The position numbers and the translations under genes were made by a program. A stretch of 64,000 nt of DNA. Source: CAWFXC01 sp963819735 (GTDB lineage Bacteria; Actinomycetota; Acidimicrobiia; IMCC26256; DASPTH01). Numbering within the stretch: the stretch's first letter is position 1; each line of letters opens with the position of its first letter. Of the stretch, positions 1 to 9,249 are shown one piece after another. The DNA is taken from assembly GCA_963819735.1 (NCBI GenBank), contig CAWFXC010000005.1, positions 682,001 to 746,000 of the forward strand. Reading direction: 5' to 3'. The notes beneath the pieces were generated by a model. The model was not told the DNA's origin and searched no databases. It saw only the letters and a list, made by a program, of their open reading frames with translations.

Positions 1-104
1 GGGGGATTCCTTACGTCGACTCCTCGGGCACTCTGGATCCTGCCGCGGGGTCGAGGCTGACGACATCGCCCAAAGGGGGTGATCACGGCCGAGGCCGGTC
101 GTGT

Positions 105-110
105 CAGACT
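105..110 (+). promoter_or_regulatory. Putative -10 element of the GH15 gene
   Basis: CAGACT lies 6 nt before the ATG at 117, and no Shine-Dalgarno sequence separates them. The geometry matches the leaderless promoters seen repeatedly in this window, although the first base departs from TAnnnT. Bases 1-104 hold no gene I can recognise. Confidence 0.35.
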
Positions 111-116
111 CGGCGC

Positions 117-1970
117 ATGGCCATCTTCCCGACCATCGCCGACTACGCCTTCCTCTCCGATTGCGAGGTGAGCTGCCTCGTCGCCCCCAACAGTGCGGTC
201 GAGTGGCTCTGCCTGCCCCGCCCCGACGCGCCGAGTGTGTTCGGCGCGCTGCTCGACCGGTCAGCCGGGTTCTTCCACTTCGGGCCGGCCAACGTCGAGG
301 TCCCCAACCAGCGGCGGTACGTGCCCGGCACCAACGTGCTCGAGACGACCTGGCACACCACGACCGGCTGGCTCATCGTGCAGGACCTGCTCGTCGTCGG
401 GCCCGCACCCACCGAGCACCGCCGCGAGAACTATCGGCGCGTACCCGGCGACACCATGGCCCAGGGCACGCTGCTGCGGATCGCCACGTGCTGCAGCGGG
501 CGGGTCGATCTCCAGGTGAACTGCATCCCGCAGTTCGAGTACGGCAAGACGCCAGGGGAGTGGAGCTACGACAACGAAGGGTATGAGCGGGTCACGGTGC
601 GCAGCGGCGACCTCGCGCTCGAGCTCGCGGGCAGCCTGCGGCTCGGGATCCTCGGCCCCCGATCCTACGGGCGCACGACGCTGGAGCACGGGGAGGTCGC
701 GTGGCTCGCGCTGTCGTGGGGCGGCAACGGCCCGACGACCGAAGAGGAGGCGCTCGCGCAGCTGGGCGACGACCGAGAAGTTCTGGCGCGACTGGCTGAG
801 CCTCGCCCAGTTCGCGGACCACTCGTGGCGTCCCTACATCGAGCGGAGCGCGCTCGCGCTCAAGGGCCTCAGCTACGCGCCGACCGGCGCGGTCATGGCC
901 GCGGGCACGACCTCGTTGCCCGAGACGCCCGGCGGCGAGCGCAACTGGGACTACCGCTACACCTGGATCCGTGACACCGCGTTCATGCTGCGGGCGCTGC
1001 ACGATCTCGGGTTCGACTGGGAGGCGTTCGAGTACTTCGCGCTTCCTCATCGAAGCGATCGCGGCCGGCAGTGGGAGCGGCGACGGCTGGGAACTGCAGA
1101 TCATGTACGGGATCGGCGGTGAGACCGATCTCACCGAGCACACGCTCGATCATCTGTCGGGATACCGGAACTCGCGGCCTGTGCGCATCGGCAACGGCGC
1201 GTACGACCAGCACCAGCACGACGTCTGGGGGATGCTGCTCGACTCGGTGGCATCGCACCTGAAGCGGGGCGGCCAGATCCCCCAGGCGCGTGGACCGGTC
1301 TCGTCGTCGCTCGTCGAGAAGGCGATCGAACGGTTTCCCGAACCCGACCAGGGCATCTGGGAGATGCGGGGCGACCCGAAGCATTTCGTGGCGTCGAAGG
1401 TGATGTGCTGGGTCGCGGTCGATCGGGGCGTCAAGCTGGCGACCGAGCGCGGAGACACCGAGCGCGTCGAACGGTGGCAGAAGGCGGCCGACGACGATGA
1501 AGGCCGAGATCATCGAGAAGGGGGTCGACGACCGCGGTTCGTTCACGCAGTACTACGGCACGAAGGATCTCGACGCGTCGTTGCTGCTGATCCCGATCAT
1601 GGGCTTCCTCCCGCCCGACGACGAACGCGTCCGTACCACCGTGCTGGCGATCGCCGACGAGCTGACGCAGGACGGCCTGGTACTGCGCTACAAGGTCGAG
1701 TCCACCGACGACGGTCTCTCCGGGGTGGAGGGCACGTTCACCATCTGTTCGTTCTGGTTGGTGTCGGCCCTCGCCATGATCGATGAGGTCGACCGTGCCC
1801 GGGCGCTGTTCGAGAAGCTCATCTCGTTCGCCGGCCCCCTGCACCTGTACGCCGAGGAGATCGACGTGTCGACCGGCCAGCACCTCGGCAACTTCCCGCA
1901 GGCGTTCACGCACCTGGCGCTGATCGACGCCGCCACCCGGCTGATCGCACTGGAAAAGGCCAACGCGTGA
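117..1970 (+). CDS. Glycoside hydrolase family 15 protein (glucoamylase/trehalase type), frameshifted
   Basis: Likely hydrolyses alpha-glucosidic bonds, as in the actinobacterial GH15 trehalase/glucoamylase group. No signal peptide is visible, so it is probably cytosolic. The start reads MAIFPTIADYAFLSDCEVSC and the end carries the family-typical GNFPQAFTHLALIDA. The (alpha/alpha)6 catalytic domain includes NWDYRYTWIRDT, a family core motif. The protein is spread over three frame changes, near 770, 1043 and 1494, each equivalent to one extra base. Joined, it gives about 617 residues, the usual length. The stop overlaps the next gene's GTG by 4 nt. All segments are conserved, so sequence error is more likely than decay. 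Confidence 0.8.
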
Positions 1971-3409
1971 GCGGTGCGCCCGAGCTGCGGCACCGGGTGG
2001 TCGTCGTGGGCGGCGGGTTCGGCGGCCTCCCCGCGTGCCGGTACCTCGGTGCGCTGCCCGTCGACGTCACCCTGATCGACCGGCGCAACCACCATCTGTT
2101 CCAACCGCTGCTCTACCAGGTCGCGACCGGCATCCTGTCGCCCGGCCAGGTCGCGCCCGCGCTGCGCAGCGTGTTGCGCAAGCACAAGAACGTGAAGGTG
2201 GAGTTGGCCGAGGTCGACGGCTTCGACCTCGAGCGTCGCGTCGTGAAGGCGAAGCGCCTGTCGATCCTCGACATGGAGATCCCCTACGACACCCTCATCG
2301 TGGCCGCCGGCGCGGGCCAGTCCTACTTCGGTCACGACGAGTTCGCGATGTTCGCGCCGGGCATGAAGACGCTCGACGACGCGCTCGAGCTGAAGCGCCG
2401 GATCTTCGGCGCGTTCGAGATGGCCGAGATCTCGATCGACGAGAAGGAACAGCGGGAGTGGCTCACGATCGCGGTCGTGGGCGCCGGCCCCACCGGGTGT
2501 GAGGTCGCGGGGCAGATCCGCGAGCTCGCGACCCGCAGCCTCAGCCGCGACTTCCGCACGTTCGACCCCGCCAAGATGCGCGTGCTGCTGCTCGACGGCG
2601 GTGACGAGCCGCTGGCCACGTTCGGGCACTCGCTCTCGAAGGCCGCGGCGCGCGCGCTGGAGAAGCTCGGCGTCGAGTTGCACATGGGCGCGCGCGTGAC
2701 GGGGGTCGATGCCTTCGGCGTCGAGGTGACTACCAAGCAGGGCACCGAGCACATCCCGGCCCGCACCACGATCTGGGCGGCCGGGGTGCAGGCGTCGCCG
2801 CTGGCCAAGTTGCTCGCCGACGCGTGCGGGGCCGAGGTCGACCGCGCCGGACGCATCAAGGTGCTGCCCGATCTCACGCTCCCGGGCCACCCCGAGGTGT
2901 TCGCGGTCGGCGACATGACCTCGCTCAACGGCCTCCCCGGTGTCGCCGAGGTGGCGATGCAGGGCAGCCTCCACGCCGCCCACACCATTGGTCGCCGACT
3001 GCGCGGTCACGAGGTCGCCAAGCCGTTCGAGTACCGCGACCTCGGCAGCGTGGCCACCATCGGGCGCTTCCGGGCCATCTTCAGCTGGCGTCGGATCCAC
3101 CTGAGCGGGCTGCCCGCCTGGGTCGTGTGGCTGTTCGTGCACCTCGCGTTCCTCAACGGGTTCGGCAACCGCTTCACTACGTTGATGCGCTGGCTGCGCT
3201 GGATGGTCGGCCGCAACCGGGTGGAGCGCACGTTCAGCGTCGGTCACACCGGGGGCGACCTGAGCACGCCCGACGCAGTCCGTCGGCAGCTGCTCCCGAA
3301 CCCGTACCCGGAGATCAAGGCCACGATGGACGCCGGCGGCACGGCGGGCACTCCGGCGCCCGCCCCGGCGCCTGCTCCCGCGCCGGACCCGGCCCCCGAC
3401 CCGTCCTGA
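1967..3409 (+). CDS. ndh: Type II NADH:quinone oxidoreductase (NDH-2)
   Basis: Single-subunit, non-proton-pumping NADH dehydrogenase that passes electrons from NADH through FAD to quinone at the inner face of the membrane. The FAD-binding GGGFGG motif is at residues 15-20, followed by NHHLFQPLLYQVATG, typical of NDH-2. The NADH-binding VVGAGPTGCEVAG is near residue 170 and the second FAD contact FAVGDM near residue 312. Amphipathic C-terminal helices such as LPAWVVWLFVHLAFL probably anchor it to the membrane. The last 30 or so residues are an Ala-Pro-Asp-rich tail without a family counterpart. It starts with GTG inside the GH15 stop (GTGA). Confidence 0.9.
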   Translation: MSGAPELRHRVVVVGGGFGGLPACRYLGALPVDVTLIDRRNHHLFQPLLYQVATGILSPGQVAPALRSVLRKHKNVKVELAEVDGFDLERRVVKAKRLSILDMEIPYDTLIVAAGAGQSYFGHDEFAMFAPGMKTLDDALELKRRIFGAFEMAEISIDEKEQREWLTIAVVGAGPTGCEVAGQIRELATRSLSRDFRTFDPAKMRVLLLDGGDEPLATFGHSLSKAAARALEKLGVELHMGARVTGVDAFGVEVTTKQGTEHIPARTTIWAAGVQASPLAKLLADACGAEVDRAGRIKVLPDLTLPGHPEVFAVGDMTSLNGLPGVAEVAMQGSLHAAHTIGRRLRGHEVAKPFEYRDLGSVATIGRFRAIFSWRRIHLSGLPAWVVWLFVHLAFLNGFGNRFTTLMRWLRWMVGRNRVERTFSVGHTGGDLSTPDAVRRQLLPNPYPEIKATMDAGGTAGTPAPAPAPAPAPDPAPDPS

Positions 3410-3419
3410 GCGGCGCCCG

Positions 3420-4433
3420 ATGCGGGTGTTCACCACCAGCCATCTCGAGGATCCGCGCGACGTCCGCACGGTGTACCCGCGCCTGGAGACGATCGGGTAC
3501 GACGGCGTGTTCAGCTTCGAGGCGAAGCACGATCCGTTCCTCCCGCTCGCGGTGGCAGCCGAGCACACGCACACGGTGCAGCTCGGCACCGCGATCGCGA
3601 TCGCGTTCGCCCGCAATCCCATGACGCTCGCCTACCTCGGCAACGACCTCCAGCTCGTCACCGGGGGACGCTTCGTGCTCGGACTCGGGTCGCAGATCCG
3701 CCCCCACGTGGTCAGCCGGTTCAGCTCGGTGTGGTCGGAGCCGGCGCGGCGGATGCGGGAGATGGTGCAGGCCATCGGTGCGGTGTGGACGGCATGGGAG
3801 ACCGGCGGCGCGCTCGCGTTCGAGGGCGACTTCTACCGTCACACCCTGATGACGCCGGCGTTCGATCCCGGACCCAACGAGTTCGGGAGACCGCCGGTGT
3901 ACGTCGGCGGATTCGGCCCGCGCATGGTCGAGGTCGCGGGCGAAGTGGCCGACGGGCTCATCGCGCACCCATTCACCACGCGCGAGTCGTTGGAGACGGT
4001 CACCCTGCCCGCGCTCGAACGCGGCATCGCCCGCGCCGGCCGCAGCCGCACCGACGTGCAGGTGATCTGCGTCACGCTCATCGTGAGCGCCGTTCGCGAC
4101 GAGGACCTCGAGCGGATCAAGAACGTGGCGCGGGGCCAGCTCGCGTTCTACGGCTCCACTCCGGCCTACCGCTCGACCCTCGACACCCATGGGTGGGGTG
4201 ATCTCCACCGCGAGCTCAACCGGCTCTCGAAGCAGGGACGCTGGGACGACATGGCGCTGCTCATCGACGACGACATCCTCGAAGCGGTCGCGGTGGTCGG
4301 ACCGCCGGCCTCGATCGCACCGGCGTTGCGCCGACGGCTCGCGGGTATCGCCGATGGTGTGAGCCTCACCAACAACCGGTCACCCGACCCCGATCACTGG
4401 GCCGGCGTGGTCGCCGACCTGCGCGCCGGCTGA
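3420..4433 (+). CDS. LLM-class F420-dependent oxidoreductase
   Basis: Bacterial-luciferase-like TIM-barrel flavin/F420 oxidoreductase of 337 residues; the substrate is unknown. It shows the family hallmarks LQLVTGGRFVLGLGSQIRPH (about residues 77-96), RMREMVQAIGAVW, and PPVYVGGFGPRMVEVAGEVADG near the middle. The short N-terminus (MRVFTTSHL) and overall length fit the F420-associated group common in mycobacteria and Acidimicrobiia. It lies 10 nt after ndh on the same strand, so cotranscription with ndh is likely. F420 rather than FMN use is inferred from the family, not seen directly. Confidence 0.8.
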   Translation: MRVFTTSHLEDPRDVRTVYPRLETIGYDGVFSFEAKHDPFLPLAVAAEHTHTVQLGTAIAIAFARNPMTLAYLGNDLQLVTGGRFVLGLGSQIRPHVVSRFSSVWSEPARRMREMVQAIGAVWTAWETGGALAFEGDFYRHTLMTPAFDPGPNEFGRPPVYVGGFGPRMVEVAGEVADGLIAHPFTTRESLETVTLPALERGIARAGRSRTDVQVICVTLIVSAVRDEDLERIKNVARGQLAFYGSTPAYRSTLDTHGWGDLHRELNRLSKQGRWDDMALLIDDDILEAVAVVGPPASIAPALRRRLAGIADGVSLTNNRSPDPDHWAGVVADLRAG

Positions 4434-4439
4434 CGCGAG

Positions 4440-4838
4440 CTACACGCGGGGCGCGGGGGCGATGAGCTCGATGGCGACGCCGTCGGGATCGCGGAGCTGC
4501 AACGACGGCTTGCGGTCCTCGAGCACGATCCCGGGGTGCTTGATGCCGGCATCGGTCAGGTGGTCGGCCCAGTCCTGCAGGATCTCGCCGTCGTGCACCG
4601 CGAACGCGAGGTGGTCGACGACGTCGCCGGGATCGTCGGGCATCGCGCCACCTCGCTGCATGAGCAGGATGACGAGGTGGCTGGGGCGGTGGTGCAACCC
4701 GACGTAGCTGCCGTCGTCGGCGGTGACGAACGGTTCGAGGCCGAGCACGGTCTCGTACCACTCGCGGCTGGCGTCGACGTCGGAGACCATGAGCTGGAAG
4801 TGGGAGAAGCCGAGCAGGGGAGTGTCCATGCCTGCCAT
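4440..4838 (-). CDS. VOC-superfamily (glyoxalase/dioxygenase fold) protein
   Basis: Small metal-binding protein of 132 residues with paired beta-alpha-beta-beta-beta modules. The first module begins GFSHFQLMVSDVDASREWYE and the second VVDHLAFAVHD; the C-terminal strand DPDGVAIELIAP supplies the usual metal-ligand Glu. Candidate metal ligands are therefore His in SHF, His in DHL and Glu in IEL. The start at 4838 (MAGMDTPLL) is preferred over the longer reading; 4829 is also possible. It is convergent with the LLM gene, 6 nt apart. The substrate cannot be deduced. Confidence 0.75.
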   Translation of the reverse strand: MAGMDTPLLGFSHFQLMVSDVDASREWYETVLGLEPFVTADDGSYVGLHHRPSHLVILLMQRGGAMPDDPGDVVDHLAFAVHDGEILQDWADHLTDAGIKHPGIVLEDRKPSLQLRDPDGVAIELIAPAPRV

Positions 4839-4872
4839 CTTGGCACCCGGCGGCCGCTCGCGGGATCGTCGG

Positions 4873-6072
4873 TTAGGCCACCACGCCCGCGGCTCGCAGG
4901 TCGGCGGCGCGATCACCGAGGCCGAGCTCCTCGAGGACGGCGTCGGTGTCGCCGCCCAGTGCGGGCGCGGCGGCGCCGAGCCCGGCCGGAGTCGCGTCGA
5001 ACCGCGCGGGATGACGTGGCTGGCGGATCCGGCCCACCACGGGACTCACGTCGTCGACGAGGAGCCCGATGGCGCGGGCGTGGGGATCGTCGGCGAGCTC
5101 GGCCGGCGACAGCACCACGCCGCACGGCACCCGTTCGGCCTCCATGCGCGCCATGCCCTCGGCGGTCGTCATCGTGCGGGCCACCTCGTGGCACCGTTCG
5201 TTGAGCGGGCGGCTGACCTCGGGGTGCTGCTGGCGCAACGAGGGCGACGCGACGCGCGGATCGTCCCAGCCGTCGACGCCGAACGCGCGACACATGCCGA
5301 AGAAGTCGGAGTTGGCGGTCGGCGTGGCGACTCCCCACCCGTCGAGGAACTGGAACGGCCGGGCGCCGGCGGAGAAGCTTGCGGGCTGGGAGCCGTCGCC
5401 GTCGCGCAGGACCTCGTTGCCCGCGCCGTCGACCCAGAGGAACGACACCACCGCATCGAGCATCGACAGCCGAACGTGTTGGCCACCGTGACCGCGCTCC
5501 CGCGCCAGGAGCGCGGCGGTGATCGCCTGCGACGCGGTGAGCGCGGTGACCTTGTCGGCGATCACCTGGCGCACGAACGCGGGAGTCCCGGTAGCCGGAT
5601 CGGCCTGGCTCCAGCCCAGACCGCCGTACGCCTGGATCACGGTGTCGTAGGCGCCCTTGTGCGCGTACGGCCCGACGTCGCCGAAGCCGGAGATCGACAC
5701 GTAGACGAGGTCGTCGCGACGGACGTCGTCGTACCCGATGCCGAGCTTCTCGGCGACACCTGGCCGCCAGTTCTGCACCACGACGTCGCTGCGCGCGGCC
5801 AGCGCCCGCACGATCTCCACGCCCGTCGCGTCGTCGAGGTTCACCGCGATGCACCGCTTGCCGCGGTTGCAGACCTGGTACAGCGCGCTGACGCCGTCGA
5901 TCTGCACGCCGATCCAACGACCGATGTCGCCGATGCCCGGCCGCTCGACCTTCACCACGTCGGCGCCCTGGTCGGCGAGCAGCGCGACGGCATACGGGCC
6001 GGTCGCGGCGATGGAGAGATCGAGGATGCGGATCCCGCTCAGTGGTCCGGTCGTGGTCCCGGTGGTCGTCAT
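4873..6072 (-). CDS. CaiB/BaiF family (family III) CoA-transferase
   Basis: Moves CoA between carboxylic acids via an enzyme-bound aspartyl anhydride. The N-terminal fold reads GIRILDLSIAATGPYAVALL, followed by GADVVKVERPG and NRGKRCIAVNLDD, all typical. The catalytic Asp position (formyl-CoA transferase D169, the D before the helix leading to GILAAL) is retained in VIADKVTALTASQAITAALL. The protein ends with a short helical tail, and its 399 residues are normal for the family. The start MTTTGTTTGPLSG at 6072 is chosen because upstream residues are not conserved in character. It lies 34 nt from the VOC gene on the same strand; the substrate pair is unknown. Confidence 0.85.
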   Translation of the reverse strand: MTTTGTTTGPLSGIRILDLSIAATGPYAVALLADQGADVVKVERPGIGDIGRWIGVQIDGVSALYQVCNRGKRCIAVNLDDATGVEIVRALAARSDVVVQNWRPGVAEKLGIGYDDVRRDDLVYVSISGFGDVGPYAHKGAYDTVIQAYGGLGWSQADPATGTPAFVRQVIADKVTALTASQAITAALLARERGHGGQHVRLSMLDAVVSFLWVDGAGNEVLRDGDGSQPASFSAGARPFQFLDGWGVATPTANSDFFGMCRAFGVDGWDDPRVASPSLRQQHPEVSRPLNERCHEVARTMTTAEGMARMEAERVPCGVVLSPAELADDPHARAIGLLVDDVSPVVGRIRQPRHPARFDATPAGLGAAAPALGGDTDAVLEELGLGDRAADLRAAGVVA

Positions 6073-6152
6073 GGCGCGCAACGTACACGGGCGCGACGCG
6101 CGCCGCACCAAAAGCTAGAGTCCGACTTCATTCGCGATCGGGGGGACTTTCG

Positions 6153-6566
6153 ATGAGCACGGCCGGCATCCACATCTCCGGGTTCGGGATCAACGTCGAC
6201 GACCTCGATCGTTCGGTCGACTTCTACACCCGCGTGCTCGGCCTGCAGGAGAAGTTCAAGATCGACATCGGTGAGCTGCACGAGGTGCTCGTCGCGGGCG
6301 AGGGCGACGCATCGTCGATCCTGCTCGTGAAGCACACCGACCGCGCCGGGAGCCCGGTGCCAGGGAGTGGCTTCGAGAAGATCGTGTTCCTCACCGACGA
6401 CGTCGCCGCGCTCTACCAGCAGGCGATCACCGAGGGCGGCGCATCGGTGCGCGAACCGCAGCCCATGGCGGAGATGGGCGTCACCATCGCGTTGGTGCAC
6501 GATCCCGACGGCTACCTGCTCGAGTTGATCCAGCAGGATCCGGCCGGCGGTACCGCCATCGCCTGA
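6153..6566 (+). CDS. VOC-superfamily protein
   Basis: A 137-residue VOC-fold protein. Module 1 starts ISGFGINVDDLDRSVDFYTR and module 2 carries KIVFLTDDVAALYQQ; the closing strand DPDGYLLELIQQ holds the usual Glu ligand. A strong purine-rich Shine-Dalgarno (GGGGGGA, about 6140-6146) precedes the ATG. It is divergent from the CoA-transferase at 4873. Glyoxalase-like lyase, isomerase or dioxygenase activity cannot be told apart from sequence alone. Confidence 0.75.
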   Translation: MSTAGIHISGFGINVDDLDRSVDFYTRVLGLQEKFKIDIGELHEVLVAGEGDASSILLVKHTDRAGSPVPGSGFEKIVFLTDDVAALYQQAITEGGASVREPQPMAEMGVTIALVHDPDGYLLELIQQDPAGGTAIA

Positions 6567-6605
6567 GCGGCGCCGCCGGCGAGTGCGCCAGGCGCGGGCA
6601 GGTGC

Positions 6606-7391
6606 CTACGTGATCCGCTTGGTGTAGGCGTCCATGTAGGCGCGCACTTCGTCGCTGGCGGAGGCGATGGTCTGGTTGCGGTTCTCGAGCGCGATGCACG
6701 CGGCCATGCTCGGCGTGTCGAGGTTGGCCCACATGACCTCCTTGGTCATGCGCAGACCGATCCCCGTGTACCCGGCGATGCCGTCGGCGAGCGCGAGTGC
6801 GGCGTCGAGGAAGCCGTCGTCGTCGAACACCTGCGAGACGATGCCGAGGTGCTCGGCGGTGTCGGCGTCGACGGTGCGACCGGTGACGATGAGATCGAAC
6901 GCGCGCGACGCGCCGATCAGCCGGGGGAGGAGGTAGGTGACCCCGATGTCGGTGCCGGTGAGCCCGGTCTTGATGAAGGCCGAGCAGAACGTCGCCGAAC
7001 GCGCCGCCACCCGGAGATCGCACGCGAGCGAGAGCGACAGGCCACCGCCGAACGCAGGCCCGTTGACCGCCGCGACCACGATCTGCGGCGTGGCCCGGAT
7101 GTGCTGGGTGAGGTTGGCCATGAACGACTGCCCGGTGGCGCCCGCCGGATAGTGCGGGTGCTCACCGGCCGACGGTGGCGTGCCGAACTCCTTGAGGTCG
7201 AGACCGGCGCAGAAGCCGCGCCCGGCGCCGGTGAGCACCGCGACCTTGCACGACTCGTCGGCGCCGACGGTGTCGAGCGCGTCGTGCAGGTCGGCCACCA
7301 GCTCGAAGCTGATCGCGTTGAGGCGCGCCGGGCGGTCGAGGCGGATGATCCGCACCGCCTCGCTCGGCTGTTCGATGGCGACGGTCGACAT
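6606..7391 (-). CDS. Enoyl-CoA hydratase/isomerase family protein
   Basis: Crotonase-fold protein of 261 residues acting on an acyl-CoA. The CoA/oxyanion region LTGAGRGFCAGLDLKEFG and the second oxyanion motif AVNGPAFGGGLSL are clear. The two catalytic glutamates of classical enoyl-CoA hydratase (in cElA and qpEv) are not present at their usual places. Instead TGTDIGVTYLLPRLIG keeps an Asp in the position used by dienoyl-CoA isomerases. Isomerase activity is therefore as plausible as hydration. It lies just downstream of the SDR at 7404 on the same strand. Confidence 0.8.
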   Translation of the reverse strand: MSTVAIEQPSEAVRIIRLDRPARLNAISFELVADLHDALDTVGADESCKVAVLTGAGRGFCAGLDLKEFGTPPSAGEHPHYPAGATGQSFMANLTQHIRATPQIVVAAVNGPAFGGGLSLSLACDLRVAARSATFCSAFIKTGLTGTDIGVTYLLPRLIGASRAFDLIVTGRTVDADTAEHLGIVSQVFDDDGFLDAALALADGIAGYTGIGLRMTKEVMWANLDTPSMAACIALENRNQTIASASDEVRAYMDAYTKRIT

Positions 7392-7403
7392 CTTGCGCGC
7401 GAC

Positions 7404-8216
7404 TCAGGCGAGCCCGGCGAAGTCGACCTGGTTGGTGGTCATCGCCGCGGTGAAGCCGGCGTCGACGAGGAGGTTCACCCCGTTCACGTACACCGCGCCT
7501 TCGGTGGCCAGGAACGCCAGCACGGTCGCGACCTCGCGCGCGGTGACGAGCCGGCCGTTCGTCTGCGAGACGTTCCAGTCGATGAGCTTGTCGGTCATCG
7601 TCTTGCGGAAGTCGTCGAGCAGCGGGGTGTCGATGGGGGAGGGGCACACGCTGTTCGTGCGGACGCCGCGCGCCATCGTGGCCCGCGAGGAACGCATCGT
7701 GTACACCTGCACGAGCTCCTTGGAGAAGAAGTACGGCTCGATGCCGAGATCGCCCTGCGCGGCGTACCACGCGAGGGCGGCGTCCCAGTCGGGGATGTCG
7801 AGCAGCTCGGTGATGGTCTCGAGCCGGCTCGGCCACTGACCACCGGCGGTCGACGCGGTGTTCACGATGGCGCCGCCCGCGGGGATGCGGTCGAGCAGTC
7901 CCTCGGAGAGCCGGCGCAGGGCGAGGAAGTTCACCGCGAACACCGTCTCGGGCGGGAGGGTGTCGGCCACGCCCGCGTTGTTGAAGAGGGTGTCGACGGG
8001 GCCGTCGATGGCGGCGATGGCGCCGTCGACCGCGACCGGGTCCGAGAGGTCGGTCTGCAGGAACACGTCGTGCGGGCCGGTCGGCGCCTTCACGTCGAGC
8101 ACGGTCACGTGGGCGGCGCCCAGCTCGGCGAGCACGTCGAGCAGACCGGCGCCGACGCCGGTCGCCGCGCCGGTGACGACCACGCGCTTGGCGTCGAAGG
8201 TGAAGGGGTTTGCCAT
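7404..8216 (-). CDS. SDR oxidoreductase, 3-alpha-hydroxysteroid-dehydrogenase-like
   Basis: NAD(P)-dependent short-chain dehydrogenase of 270 residues. The cofactor motif VVVTGAATGVGAG is at the N-terminus, and the NNAG equivalent reads TLFNNAGVAD. The catalytic Tyr-Lys pair is in YFFSK. Between the Ser strand (NTASTAGG) and YFFSK is a longer-than-usual loop (about residues 120-155), as in the bacterial 3-alpha-HSD/CarC group. The start at 8216 has a GGAGG Shine-Dalgarno 8 nt upstream. A perfect 8-bp palindrome lies about 32-50 nt upstream (8248-8266). It is probably cotranscribed with the hydratase at 6606. Confidence 0.8.
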   Translation of the reverse strand: MANPFTFDAKRVVVTGAATGVGAGLLDVLAELGAAHVTVLDVKAPTGPHDVFLQTDLSDPVAVDGAIAAIDGPVDTLFNNAGVADTLPPETVFAVNFLALRRLSEGLLDRIPAGGAIVNTASTAGGQWPSRLETITELLDIPDWDAALAWYAAQGDLGIEPYFFSKELVQVYTMRSSRATMARGVRTNSVCPSPIDTPLLDDFRKTMTDKLIDWNVSQTNGRLVTAREVATVLAFLATEGAVYVNGVNLLVDAGFTAAMTTNQVDFAGLA

Positions 8217-8247
8217 TGGGTGTGCCTCCGTCGGGCCGCAGGTAGGA

Positions 8248-8266
8248 ATCTGACACCTTGTCAGAT
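8248..8266. promoter_or_regulatory. Perfect palindrome, likely repressor operator
   Basis: ATCTGACACCTTGTCAGAT has 8-bp perfect arms around a 3-bp centre. It sits upstream of the SDR gene starting at 8216 and overlaps the stop codon of the gene ending at 8261. Size and symmetry resemble TetR-family operators. No adjacent TetR gene is present, so the regulator is unknown. A short stem in the mRNA is an alternative reading. Confidence 0.55.
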
Positions 8267-9215
8267 GCCATCCCCCGATGCGACTCCGGGGCCGGCGACG
8301 AAGTCGGGGCTGCTGGCCCGGCGGAACGAGAATGGATCGGGCCAGCCCGCGGTCGCGGTCATCGTCGCAGCCTGCCGGGCGATCCGGGCGGGAAGATCGG
8401 CGGGCTGCCACCCGTCGACGGGATGCTCGCCGTGGGTGTCGAGCACCGGCTCGTCGAGCTCGTGGAGCAGCTGGAGGCTGTAGGCGATGCGGCCGTGCAG
8501 CCGGGCGGCGTCGCACGTCGAAAGGGCGAGCACCGCCTGGGCCATGGTGTCGAGCGGCTCGAAGTAGGTCTCGTCGATCCAGCCGCCGGCCACGAGCGAC
8601 GGCACCGCGATCGCGGCCTGCGGGGTGAGCGCGTTCACCGCGATGCCCTGGCCCTCGGTCTCCGACGCCGCCGCGATGGTGAGCCGGTTCAGCGCGGCCT
8701 TCGACGCGCCGTAGGCCGACCCCGTCTTGGCCGGACGGCTGGTGGGGAACGGTGGGCCGGGTGGGAGCTCGCCCGCGAACGACGTGAGGTTCACGATCCA
8801 CCCTTCGCCGCGGGCGCGCATCGCCGGCAGCACCTGGCGCATCAGCAACCACGGCGCGAACAGGTTGATCTCCATCAGGAAGTCGAGGTCGTCCTGCGAC
8901 CAGTCGTCGAGCGGCTTGTAGCCACCGGCGGCGGCGTTGTTCACCAGGATGTCGATCGGCCCCAGCGCGGCCTCCGTGCGCGCCACCGAACGCGTCGCGA
9001 CCTCCGTCGCGGTCGGCGAGGTCACACGGCACCACGAGTGCGGTGCCGCCGACGCCCTCGATCTCGTCGCGCGTGCGTTCGAGCCCGGCGACGGTCCGCG
9101 CGGTGATCGCGACCTTCGCACCCTCGGCAGCCAGCCGCACCGCGGCGACCGTGCCGGTGCCACCCTGGCTCGCGCCCGTCACCAGTGCCACCCGTCCCGC
9201 GCATGCGCCTCCCAT
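8261..9215 (-). CDS. SDR oxidoreductase, frameshifted
   Basis: Short-chain dehydrogenase with the cofactor motif ALVTGASQGGTGTVAAVRL at the N-terminus, DILVNNAAAGG in the middle and the active-site YGASK. The N-terminal 68 or so residues are in one frame and the rest in another. The switch is near 9007-9015, at DLADRD / EVATRS, and fits one extra base. The C-terminal 80 residues (from RIAYSLQLLHELDEP) extend beyond a minimal SDR. It starts MGGACAGRV at 9215 and is divergent from the NTF2-like gene with 34 bp between. The substrate is unknown. Confidence 0.75.
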
Positions 9216-9249
9216 GCCCCCGGTATAACAACTTCGGTAGGGTGCGCGC

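Noticed and set aside
1688..3622. Long minus-strand open frame (644 codons) opposite ndh
   Set aside because: It is the antisense of a clearly conserved NDH-2 gene; its translation is Arg/His/Val-rich low-complexity sequence with no domain, a common artefact in high-GC DNA.
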